A DNA stretch of 63,576 nucleotides from assembly GCA_963787195.1 (NCBI GenBank), contig CAWBCI010000064.1, positions 1-63,576 of the forward strand, given 5' to 3'. The first letter of the stretch is position 1, and each line of letters begins with the position of its first letter. Below the pieces are notes generated by a model that was given only the letters and a program-made list of their open reading frames with translations, did not search any database and was not told the origin of the DNA. This DNA comes from CAWBCI01 sp963787195 (GTDB lineage: Bacteria; Bacteroidota; Bacteroidia; Bacteroidales; JAGOPY01). Below are positions 27,131-34,136 of the stretch, in pieces. The translations under genes were made by a program, and so were the position numbers.

Positions 27131-27661
27131 TTAATGCTCCTGATTTTGTTCTTCAAACTGCTTGATCAGTTCTTCGGGCGATTTGCCCAGGTTATCAATA
27201 GAAACCTTTGCATCATCAGTGAATTCATTATCAGGATATTTTTTAATGAATTCCTCATAGATTTCCTTAGCCTTCCCGAAGTTCTGTAAATAATTTTCAT
27301 AGACATATCCCATCAGGAAAAGGCATTCGGGCGCTTTTTCGTAATCGGGATATTCATAATAGATACGGTTATACAATTCCAGGGCTTTATCAGCCTGATT
27401 CAGGTTCATAGCCAGATCGGCAGCCTTGAAAAGGTAGCCGGGGGCCTCCGGCTTATCCTTGTTTGAATCAGCATAGCTAATATATGCGTTCAGCAAATCA
27501 TTGGCTTTGGCCATTCCATCTTTGTCAAAAACATAGTTTTCAGAATAGACCTGGTCCTCCAGGCTTTTAATTTTGTTTGATTGGTCATTTTTCTTAGTGC
27601 CACATGAAACTGCAATCAGCATGACAACTGCAGCCATTAAAAACAAGCGGATTTTTCTCAT
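27131..27661 (-). CDS. TPR lipoprotein (outer-membrane assembly / YbgF-like repeats)
   Basis: 176 aa. Lipobox at Cys20 (LIAVSC). Then a short coiled segment and TPR-like helices: KPEAPGYLFKAADLAMNL, ADKALELYNRIYYEYPDYEKAPECLFLMGYVYENYL, KAKEIYEEFIKKYPDNEFTDDAKVSI. The YP-(x)-Y/N-E/D-(x)2-P/DA signature between repeats is as in YbgF/BamD-type TPR proteins. Likely periplasm-facing scaffold of the envelope. The gene ends directly at the heptamer array. Confidence 0.82.
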   Translation of the reverse strand: MRKIRLFLMAAVVMLIAVSCGTKKNDQSNKIKSLEDQVYSENYVFDKDGMAKANDLLNAYISYADSNKDKPEAPGYLFKAADLAMNLNQADKALELYNRIYYEYPDYEKAPECLFLMGYVYENYLQNFGKAKEIYEEFIKKYPDNEFTDDAKVSIDNLGKSPEELIKQFEEQNQEH

Positions 27662-27683
27662 ATGAGCTCTGGTTTGTGTAATT

Positions 27684-27713
27684 TTTGAAAAAATGGTGCC
27701 GGATATGATCCGG
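27684..27713 (-). terminator. Probable intrinsic terminator after def
   Basis: Read on the minus strand, CCGGAT-CAT-ATCCGG (27699-27713) is followed by CACCATTTTTTC. It lies 13 bp downstream of the def stop, consistent with ending the ruvX-def transcript. Confidence 0.5.
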
Positions 27714-27725
27714 ATTAAACTTTGT

Positions 27726-28301
27726 TTAAACCTTCGATCTTTTCTTTTTTACAGGGAAGATCATCTTGTAAGAGACATCTATATTTCCTGTTGAAATATC
27801 ATTCAGTTTTCTCTTTAACAACATTTTCCGAAGCGAACTGATACGATCTACAAAGAGTATTCCGTCCAGGTGGTCATATTCATGTTGTATGATACGGGCA
27901 GGTATCCCTTCGTACCTTTCATCATGATAATTGAAATCAGGGTCAAAATATTGTATCCTGATCCTGGGTTTACGGCTGACATCCTCATGAATATCGGGAA
28001 TACTCAGGCAGCCTTCACTGAAATCCCATTCTTCTCCTTCTTCTTCAATAATATGTGCATTGATGAAGACTTTTTTAAATTCCTTCAATTCAGGTTTCTC
28101 TTCACCATAGGGACTGGCATCCACGATAAACAGTCGGATAGACAAATTCACCTGGGGTGCAGCCAGGCCAACTCCGTTCGACGAGTACATGGTCTCGAAC
28201 ATATTGTCAATCAACTCATTCAGGTTCGGGTAATCCTTTTCGATTTCCTGGGAAACTTTTCTCAGTACTGGATGTCCGAATGCTACAATAGGTAATTTCA
28301 T
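27726..28301 (-). CDS. def: Peptide deformylase
   Basis: 191 aa with all three PDF motifs: GVGLAAPQ (43-50), EGCLSIP (metal ligand Cys98) and QHEYDHLDG (His140, Glu141, His144). It removes the N-formyl group from nascent proteins using Fe2+ or a similar metal. The C-terminal KKKRSKV tail is basic. It follows ruvX by 3 bp on the minus strand, an arrangement that implies co-transcription. Confidence 0.96.
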   Translation of the reverse strand: MKLPIVAFGHPVLRKVSQEIEKDYPNLNELIDNMFETMYSSNGVGLAAPQVNLSIRLFIVDASPYGEEKPELKEFKKVFINAHIIEEEGEEWDFSEGCLSIPDIHEDVSRKPRIRIQYFDPDFNYHDERYEGIPARIIQHEYDHLDGILFVDRISSLRKMLLKRKLNDISTGNIDVSYKMIFPVKKKRSKV

Positions 28302-28304
28302 TAT

Positions 28305-28745
28305 TTATATATCCTCTTTAATTTTTCTTTTAAATGCCCGGCTTTCCATCCAGGATTGAAGGATGATAGTGGCACTGATACTGTCTACCAGTTCTTTGTT
28401 CTGCCTGTCCTTTTTTTTCAATCCCGCATCTATCATAGTTTGAAAAGCCATTTTTGATGTGAACCTTTCATCCATGGTTTCTATAGGTATAGCAGGAAAT
28501 AATTTCTTCAACTGCCGGATAAAGGGTTCGATGAACTTAAACGACTCCGAAAGCTGATTGTTCATTTGATGGGGTTCCCCAACAACGATGCAGTCAACTT
28601 TCTCCTGTTTCACATAATTTTGGAGGAATGCTGTCAATTCATGGGTTTTTACGGTGGTCAGGCCATTTGCGATCAATTGAAGTTCATCGGTCACTGCAAT
28701 GCCGCAGCGCTTCCTTCCATAATCAATAGCCATTATACGCCCCAT
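28305..28745 (-). CDS. ruvX: Pre-16S rRNA nuclease / Holliday junction resolvase-like RuvX (YqgF)
   Basis: 146 aa, standard for YqgF. N-terminal MGRIMAIDYGRKRCGIAVTD holds the first acidic residue of the RNase H fold; VGEPHQMN and DERFTS (Glu/Asp of the active site) follow, and a final DSISATIIL motif carries the last acidic residue. The family processes the 16S rRNA 5' end. It is divergent from dapD, with its own TAAATTTG -7 box at 28775-28782. Confidence 0.93.
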   Translation of the reverse strand: MGRIMAIDYGRKRCGIAVTDELQLIANGLTTVKTHELTAFLQNYVKQEKVDCIVVGEPHQMNNQLSESFKFIEPFIRQLKKLFPAIPIETMDERFTSKMAFQTMIDAGLKKKDRQNKELVDSISATIILQSWMESRAFKRKIKEDI

Positions 28746-28774
28746 GTTAATTTCTCCGGTATTATTTTGAGCTG

Positions 28775-28782
28775 CAAATTTA
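28775..28782 (-). promoter_or_regulatory. Predicted -7 promoter box (TAAATTTG) for ruvX-def
   Basis: Perfect TAnnTTTG on the minus strand, 30 bp before the ruvX start, in a 94-bp divergent intergenic region shared with dapD. Confidence 0.55.
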
Positions 28783-28813
28783 TAAAGAACTTCCTTACCA
28801 AATTAATTTTGGC

Positions 28814-28821
28814 TATTTTTG
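28814..28821 (+). promoter_or_regulatory. Predicted -7 promoter box (TATTTTTG) for dapD
   Basis: Perfect TAnnTTTG, 18 bp before the dapD ATG at 28840. It overlaps the alternative TTG start at 28819, which argues that the TTG is not used. Confidence 0.6.
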
Positions 28822-28839
28822 AAGTTCAAGCCCCATCAT

Positions 28840-29658
28840 ATGTATGAAGATATCAGGAAGAAAATTGAAAATGCCTGGGATAACAGGGATTTGTTAAAGG
28901 ATCCGGAAGCTATTGCGGCTATCCGTGAGCTCATTGAACATTTGGATAAAGGACGTTTGAGGGTTGCTGAGAAACTGGAAGATGAATGGCAGGTCAATCA
29001 TTGGATCAAAAAGGCCATCATCCTATATTTTATAATACAGGAAATGAAGGTCCTTGAAGCCGGACCTTTTGAATTTTATGATAAGATTGCTTTGAAAAAG
29101 GGTTACAAAGCCTTAGGGGTCAGAGCTGTGCCGCACGCCATTTCACGTTATGGTTCATATCTTGCCCGGGGAGTTATCCTGATGCCTTCTTATGTGAATA
29201 TCGGAGCTTATGTCGATTCAGGAAGTATGGTTGACACCTGGGCGACAGTGGGCAGTTGCGCCCAGATCGGCAAGAATGTTCATCTCAGCGGAGGAGTTGG
29301 AATAGGAGGGGTTTTGGAGCCTGTCCAGGCCCAGCCTGTGATAATTGAAGACAATTGTTTTATAGGTTCAAGAAGCATAGTTGTGGAAGGTGTAAGGCTT
29401 GAACCTGAGGTTGTTTTGGGTGCCAATACAGTCCTGACGCATTCAACCCGGATTATTGATGTTACACAAACAGAAGCAATTGAATATAAGGGAATTGTAC
29501 CCGCACGCTCGGTAGTGGTGCCGGGAGCTTTTACGAAGGATTTTCCCGCCGGGAAATTCCAGGTTTCCTGTGCCCTGATAATCGGAAAACGGAAAGCTTC
29601 CACTGATATGAAAACTTCCCTGAATGAGGCCCTGCGGGAATTTGACGTACAGGTTTAG
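28840..29658 (+). CDS. dapD: 2,3,4,5-tetrahydropyridine-2,6-dicarboxylate N-succinyltransferase
   Basis: 272 aa from ATG 28840 (MYEDIRKK). An in-frame TTG 21 bp upstream lies within the promoter box. Helical N-terminal domain, then a left-handed beta-helix of hexapeptide repeats (ARGVILMPSYVNIGAYVDSG, GSCAQIGKNVHLSGGVGIGG, EDNCFIGSRSIVVEG). It succinylates tetrahydrodipicolinate in the succinylase branch of lysine and diaminopimelate synthesis, so this organism probably uses that branch. The stop is 5 bp from the convergent gene. Confidence 0.95.
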   Translation: MYEDIRKKIENAWDNRDLLKDPEAIAAIRELIEHLDKGRLRVAEKLEDEWQVNHWIKKAIILYFIIQEMKVLEAGPFEFYDKIALKKGYKALGVRAVPHAISRYGSYLARGVILMPSYVNIGAYVDSGSMVDTWATVGSCAQIGKNVHLSGGVGIGGVLEPVQAQPVIIEDNCFIGSRSIVVEGVRLEPEVVLGANTVLTHSTRIIDVTQTEAIEYKGIVPARSVVVPGAFTKDFPAGKFQVSCALIIGKRKASTDMKTSLNEALREFDVQV

Positions 29659-29663
29659 GGAAT

Positions 29664-30200
29664 TCAGTTACTGCCTTTGTCCCCTACAAAATAATCTTCT
29701 TTATCGGCAAATAAAATATTGAAAGTCGTCAGGCTTCCATAAATGCGGGTGATATATTGCTGAAGGTTTATCTTTTCTTCTTCAGACAAATTGCTGGTAT
29801 TGACCCTTTGCTCCATCACTCTCAGTCGGTCCCTTATCATCGTGATCTTATGAAAGAATGTGTCTATGGGGATTTCCTTGCTTTGTAAACTCCTGTCTCC
29901 GGGTTGAAGGATCATCTTGCCGCCTTTCCAGCGATCTCCCAGAGGGACTGTTTCCTGGATATCAGTGAATTTACGCAGGAGTGAGGCAAGTATTTTTTCA
30001 ACTTTTGAAAAACTCATCATATCAGGCTCCTGGCTTCGGAATTCCACAATCTGAAGCTTTTCTTCCCCATGCATGATCTGTTTGAAACCATGTTCGGTAA
30101 AAACCACATCGTAACAATCAGGCCATACCTGAATTATAACTCCCGTGCCAAATTCAGGATGCTTCACCCTGGAACCTATTCCTAAAATTACATCCGGCAT
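29664..30200 (-). CDS. Conserved protein with UvrD/PcrA-type Tudor-like N-terminal domain
   Basis: 178 aa from the ATG at 30200. A longer frame could open at 30236 inside coaE, but MPDVILGIGSRVKHPEFGTGVI is the natural domain start. Residues 1-45 (GSRVKHPEFGTGVI-(x)10-VVFTEHGFKQI) resemble the small barrel found at the C-terminus of UvrD/PcrA helicases. The rest is mainly helical (ERVNTSNLSEEEKINLQQYI). There is no signal peptide. Spaced 7 bp after coaE, it is the last gene of the DUF1573-yajC-YbbR-coaE run. Function unknown, perhaps nucleic-acid or RNA-polymerase binding. Confidence 0.72.
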   Translation of the reverse strand: MPDVILGIGSRVKHPEFGTGVIIQVWPDCYDVVFTEHGFKQIMHGEEKLQIVEFRSQEPDMMSFSKVEKILASLLRKFTDIQETVPLGDRWKGGKMILQPGDRSLQSKEIPIDTFFHKITMIRDRLRVMEQRVNTSNLSEEEKINLQQYITRIYGSLTTFNILFADKEDYFVGDKGSN

Positions 30201-30207
30201 AATATTT

Positions 30208-30798
30208 TTATTTAGTAATTGATAATATGTCTTCATGGATCTTAAGTACCTGATCTATGAGGGACATGTCCCCGTCGTTCAGAATAATATAATCGGATAA
30301 AATCCTTTTTTGTTCATCATCCCATTGATTTTCCATACGCCGGAGTACTGATTCCCTGTCGGATTTGTCCCGGGCCATGACCCTCTTTAAGCGCAATTCC
30401 ACAGGGGCAATGACCAGTATATTCCTGTCCAGATTCCGGTATTGGCCGGTTTCAAAGAGAATGGCAGCTTCATAAAGGATATAGTTAACAGCATGGTTCT
30501 CAGATTCAAAATCTGTAAATCGATTTCTTACAAGAGGGTGGATCAGATCATTCAGCCGATAGAGCGCTTCCTTATTATTAAATACGATTGCCGCCATGGC
30601 TTTGCGTTCAAGTTTCCCTCCGGGTCCTATAACGCTGCTGCCGAACATTTCTTTCACTGCAAGCAGAACTTCATCCAGTTCATAAAGTTTCCGGGCTACC
30701 TCATCAGCCTTGAAGACAGGTATACCTATAATGTGGAAAATCTCCGCTGCTACGGTTTTGCCGCTCCCAATACCTCCGCTAAGCCCGATTTTCAACAT
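30208..30798 (-). CDS. coaE: Dephospho-CoA kinase
   Basis: 196 aa. P-loop GGIGSGKT (residues 8-15), DEVAR/KADEVARKLYEL substrate region, HPLVR motif and RVMARD lid. It phosphorylates the 3'-OH of dephospho-CoA, the last step of CoA synthesis. Its ATG overlaps the stop of the YbbR gene by one base, so the pair is translationally coupled, an order repeatedly seen in Bacteroidota. Confidence 0.95.
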   Translation of the reverse strand: MLKIGLSGGIGSGKTVAAEIFHIIGIPVFKADEVARKLYELDEVLLAVKEMFGSSVIGPGGKLERKAMAAIVFNNKEALYRLNDLIHPLVRNRFTDFESENHAVNYILYEAAILFETGQYRNLDRNILVIAPVELRLKRVMARDKSDRESVLRRMENQWDDEQKRILSDYIILNDGDMSLIDQVLKIHEDILSITK

Positions 30799-31796
30799 TA
30801 TTTCAGGATAATAAATTCAACCTTTTCCGGTTCCATCCGGATATTTGTTACGAATGAAGGGTAATTTGAAAGAGTGACCTTCATGAGTTTCTCACTGCTT
30901 AAGGAAACCTGACTCACATCAACATCCGCTTCAAACATTTCCGGAACGACCTTTTGAAAATCCTTCAATGCCACATTAAAAGTGACATTTACTTTATCCG
31001 GAAAAAGCTTCAGGTTCAATCCATGTGCATTCAAAATCCGGATAGGGAGCTGCAAACTTTCTTCCGTATAATTTTCAATGGGGATCGTGATTTCCACTTT
31101 ATCCGGGCTGAAGCTAAGCTGTTCCGAAGCGCTGTCTTTTTCGATAGCTTTGACAATAGTGAGTGTATGGTTGATGGAAAGCAGTTCGGTTTTTGGGATA
31201 CTGGCAAAGCTGATATTTTTTACTTGTGCAACCGGACCGCGCACTGTAACACTGTCAGGAACTATGCTGATATCGCCGTACTGCATGAATTGCTTTTCCG
31301 GGACCACGTTAATATCGGCTTTTACAGGGATTTTTTTGGATGATTCATCGGTGAAATTGAAGAAGAGTGTATCCGGAGAAATAGAAACCAGGTTATTGGA
31401 AATATCCTGGTGCCGAAGTACATAGTCGAATAATAATGAAGTCAGGATATAGCCCTGGTATTTACCTTTTTCACGGTTCAGCTGTAGATTTTTAAGGCTT
31501 ATCTGGATAGGTTTTTTCCGCATCAAATACTTGAGCCTGAATAGTTCCGATCCCTTTTCTTCAAACTGGAGTGAAAGCACAGAATCATAGGGTTGTAAAA
31601 GGATCTTTCCTTTGGGCATCTGGGAATAAACAACAGGCACCTCTATGGTCGCTTTATAAACATTCGACAATTTCAGCAGTACCCAGACCGATATTGAAAT
31701 GCCAAGACATACGATGAAAATCGAGATCTTCTGTTTGAATTTCTCATCCCTCGCCCTGAATGCAGAACGGATAAGGTCTATGAAACTAACCCTCAA
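30798..31796 (-). CDS. YbbR-domain (CdaR-like) membrane-anchored protein
   Basis: 332 aa. Cytoplasmic basic N-terminus, one transmembrane helix about 27-45 (ISIFIVCLGISISVWVLL), then repeated YbbR-type beta domains (IPVKADINVVPEKQFMQYGDISIVPDSVTVRGP; PIRILNAHGLNLKLFPDKVNVTF). In Firmicutes, YbbR/CdaR proteins modulate the CdaA diadenylate cyclase. No cyclase is present in the window, and the role in Bacteroidota is not established. Located between yajC and coaE. Confidence 0.85.
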   Translation of the reverse strand: MRVSFIDLIRSAFRARDEKFKQKISIFIVCLGISISVWVLLKLSNVYKATIEVPVVYSQMPKGKILLQPYDSVLSLQFEEKGSELFRLKYLMRKKPIQISLKNLQLNREKGKYQGYILTSLLFDYVLRHQDISNNLVSISPDTLFFNFTDESSKKIPVKADINVVPEKQFMQYGDISIVPDSVTVRGPVAQVKNISFASIPKTELLSINHTLTIVKAIEKDSASEQLSFSPDKVEITIPIENYTEESLQLPIRILNAHGLNLKLFPDKVNVTFNVALKDFQKVVPEMFEADVDVSQVSLSSEKLMKVTLSNYPSFVTNIRMEPEKVEFIILK

Positions 31797-31856
31797 TTTG
31801 ATGAATATTAATTACACATTCCTGACAGAAAAGACTAATGCCAGGTGAGAGGGACA

Positions 31857-32195
31857 TTACTTGCTTTCGCTGAGCTGGGAAGTATTGTCCATGGCAACAG
31901 CTGATTTTTCAAAAGTAAGGCGTTGCTGGTTGCCCACATCCAGAACCACGGTAGTGTCGGATACTTCCAGTATCTTTCCGTGCATTCCACCAATAGTAAT
32001 GACTTTATCACCTTTTTTTAATCCTTCCCTGAATTTTTTCTGTTCCTTGCTCTTTCTCATCTGTGGTCTGATAAAAAACAGATAGAAAACAAGAATGATA
32101 AGGATTAAAGGCAGAAATGATAATAAACCGCCCCCCGAGGAACCTTCTTGTCCCTGAGACTGCATGAATAACAATAAGTTACTGAAATTTGACAT
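31857..32195 (-). CDS. yajC: Preprotein translocase subunit YajC
   Basis: 112 aa with one hydrophobic helix about 25-43 (LLSFLPLILIILVFYLFF) followed by IRPQMRKSKEQKKFREGLKKGDKVITIGGMHGKI, the diagnostic YajC sequence. YajC associates with SecDF and the Sec translocon at the inner membrane. It sits 31 bp after the DUF1573 lipoprotein gene in the conserved cluster. Confidence 0.94.
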   Translation of the reverse strand: MSNFSNLLLFMQSQGQEGSSGGGLLSFLPLILIILVFYLFFIRPQMRKSKEQKKFREGLKKGDKVITIGGMHGKILEVSDTTVVLDVGNQQRLTFEKSAVAMDNTSQLSESK

Positions 32196-32226
32196 GTGAA
32201 TTTGTATTGGTTTTTAGAATGAATTT

Positions 32227-32685
32227 TTATTCTTCTTCGGGTAAAACAACTAAAGCCTTGATATATAATAATGTTGTGCTGGGCTGTGTATTTGCTGCAA
32301 TAGTTACGGTCTTGTTCTGGAAACCACGCTTACCCGCACTGTCGAAACGGACTTTAATAAAATCTTCCGAACCCGGAGGAATGGGGTCTTTTGGGTAATC
32401 TGTGGCTGTACATCCACAGGAAGTACTGATATTGGCAATAATCAGATCAGCATTCCCGGTATTCTTGAATTTGAAAGCATAGCTCACTACTTCGCCTTGT
32501 ATTACTTTCCCAAAATCATGCAGAGTACTGGTGAATGTCATCTGCGGGAGATTGTCCCCTTTTGAAGTTCCGGTAGCGCTTTGGGGTACATTTACAACAC
32601 TGGCTGGGATTTGATTACTTTGATTATGGCAGGATATAAGCCCTCCAGAAAGTAAAATTATAAGTATGTATGATTTGATTTTCAT
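32227..32685 (-). CDS. DUF1573 domain lipoprotein
   Basis: 152 aa. Lipobox Cys19 (GGLISC). After a Ser/Thr/Asn-rich linker, a DUF1573 beta-sandwich: FTSTLHDFGKVIQGEVVSYAFKF, NTGNADLIIANISTSCGCTATDYPKDPI and GSEDFIKVRFDSAGKRG. The SCGCT motif is the family hallmark. Bacteroidota carry many such ASH/MSP-like exported domains of unclear function. Directly upstream of yajC, with a TATATTTG -7 box at 32726-32733. Confidence 0.9.
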   Translation of the reverse strand: MKIKSYILIILLSGGLISCHNQSNQIPASVVNVPQSATGTSKGDNLPQMTFTSTLHDFGKVIQGEVVSYAFKFKNTGNADLIIANISTSCGCTATDYPKDPIPPGSEDFIKVRFDSAGKRGFQNKTVTIAANTQPSTTLLYIKALVVLPEEE

Positions 32686-32725
32686 TATTAAAAAGTGATA
32701 AAAAATTGACCAATTACCAGTCTAA

Positions 32726-32733
32726 CAAATATA
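32726..32733 (-). promoter_or_regulatory. Predicted -7 promoter box (TATATTTG) for the DUF1573-yajC-YbbR-coaE cluster
   Basis: Perfect TAnnTTTG on the minus strand, 41 bp upstream of the DUF1573 gene start. Motif-based. Confidence 0.5.
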
Positions 32734-32737
32734 ATGC

Positions 32738-33823
32738 CTAATACCTGCTGCCCACAATGCTGACTCCGCCCCTGTAAACTTCTTCTTTCCAGTATCCATA
32801 GCAATGCAAAATATAATAGTACATACCGTCGGGGAGCTTGCTTCCGTTCCAATGGCCCTGATAATCACTCATACTGAAAACCTTTTCGCCCCATCTGTTA
32901 AACACATAAAGATCGTTGTTAATATAACGGTCAAGATCGGCGATTTCCCAGGTATCATTGATACCATCCCCGTTTGGAGTAAATACATTAGGGATACTGA
33001 GTTTCGGTTTTTTAATTTGAATAGTATCAGTAATACTGTCAATACATCCATCCATGGTGGTATATTTAAATATGACAGTATCAACCCATGCAGTATCCTG
33101 AAGATTTTTTGGAGTGAAAAGGTGTTTGGGGCTTTGTTCATTGGTGCTGGTCCCATCCGAAAATATCCAGATCCAGTTAGTTAGCTGTATTGAATCGATG
33201 GATGTATTGTCAAAACTAAGCGTTCCAACAGGATTGGTAGTAAAAATACTATCCGGAGATACCATTATATCAATAAGGGGAAGCTTGTATGCATCAACTA
33301 AATAACTTGTGTCAAACTTACATATTGTATCATTATATACTGTATTATATATTTGAATATTATATAGATTATTACTGCATAATCCCAGGGCTAAAGATGA
33401 ATCGTTAGGGGCGACACTTGCATCAGACCCCCATACATAACGGTAAGGTGGATATCCCCCACTGGCTTTGGCGATAACCTGAGATTTACATTCACTCGGA
33501 CAGCCTATATTAATCTGATCAAATGTTACAATAATTTTAGGATAAATGCTGATAGTGACACTATCGGTACAACTCTCAGTACTATCCTGATTATAAATTG
33601 TGACGTAATATTTTGTAGTATCCCAAACAATAACATCTGTATAAGCGGTCGTATCTCCCGTGTTATGCCAGTAATAATGAACTGAATCTTGTAATGGGAC
33701 ATTGAGGCTTAGAAACGAACCGTAGCAAACCGTTGTGTCATTGGGAAATATCTGGCAATCAAGCTGGGAGAAAGCGCTGCTTCCCAAGAGTAAAAAGAGG
33801 AGTGAAATTGCTAATCTTCTCAT
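32738..33823 (-). CDS. Secreted protein with gliding-motility (CHU_C, T9SS type B) C-terminal domain
   Basis: 361 aa from the ATG at 33823, where a signal peptide begins (MRRLAISLLFLLLGSSAFSQ). A longer frame to 33895 reads across a promoter box and lacks a signal at its start. Residues about 20-270 are beta-sandwich repeats including a PKD-like segment (DNTSIDSIQLTNWIWIFSDG). The last 85 residues are the CHU_C domain: VFTPNGDGINDTWEI, YVFNRWGEKVF, GHWNGSKLPDGMYYY. That domain directs export by the type IX system and cell-surface attachment. Confidence 0.88.
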   Translation of the reverse strand: MRRLAISLLFLLLGSSAFSQLDCQIFPNDTTVCYGSFLSLNVPLQDSVHYYWHNTGDTTAYTDVIVWDTTKYYVTIYNQDSTESCTDSVTISIYPKIIVTFDQINIGCPSECKSQVIAKASGGYPPYRYVWGSDASVAPNDSSLALGLCSNNLYNIQIYNTVYNDTICKFDTSYLVDAYKLPLIDIMVSPDSIFTTNPVGTLSFDNTSIDSIQLTNWIWIFSDGTSTNEQSPKHLFTPKNLQDTAWVDTVIFKYTTMDGCIDSITDTIQIKKPKLSIPNVFTPNGDGINDTWEIADLDRYINNDLYVFNRWGEKVFSMSDYQGHWNGSKLPDGMYYYILHCYGYWKEEVYRGGVSIVGSRY

Positions 33824-34136
33824 AATTTCCACAATGCTTCTGGTACTTACCTTCCGGTTTTGAATGCGCAAATTTAAGGAAAAAAATCTAACCATATTCT
33901 TTTGATAAAATGTAGTCCCAATTCTCAGGCTGAATAGTGGATGCTTTGAATTAGGACCTTATTATAATGCAAAGGAGAACAGAAAATTGTGTTATTCTTA
34001 AGATATTTGACACCTGTCTCCATATTCCTGAATTCTCCGGAAAGTATGACAAGATTACATAGAATTGATGAAATCAAGCCATGGCAGGTAATTTGATTAT
34101 AGGATACTTTAATTTTTTAAGAAAGGAGAATACAGT
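33824..34136. other. Divergent intergenic region with two promoter regions
   Basis: 313 bp between the CHU_C protein and clpB. On the minus strand TAAATTTG at 33869-33876 is a perfect -7 box serving the CHU_C gene. On the plus strand clpB has a strong ribosome-binding site (AAAGGAG, 34120-34126) 8 bp before ATG, but no exact TAnnTTTG. No ORF or RNA gene seen. Confidence 0.5.

Noticed and set aside
30201..30236. Longer start for the Tudor-like protein inside coaE
   Set aside because: The extra 12 residues are outside the domain, and the internal ATG at 30200 fits operon spacing.
33824..33895. Longer start for the CHU_C protein
   Set aside because: It would read through the TAAATTTG promoter box and bury the signal peptide.
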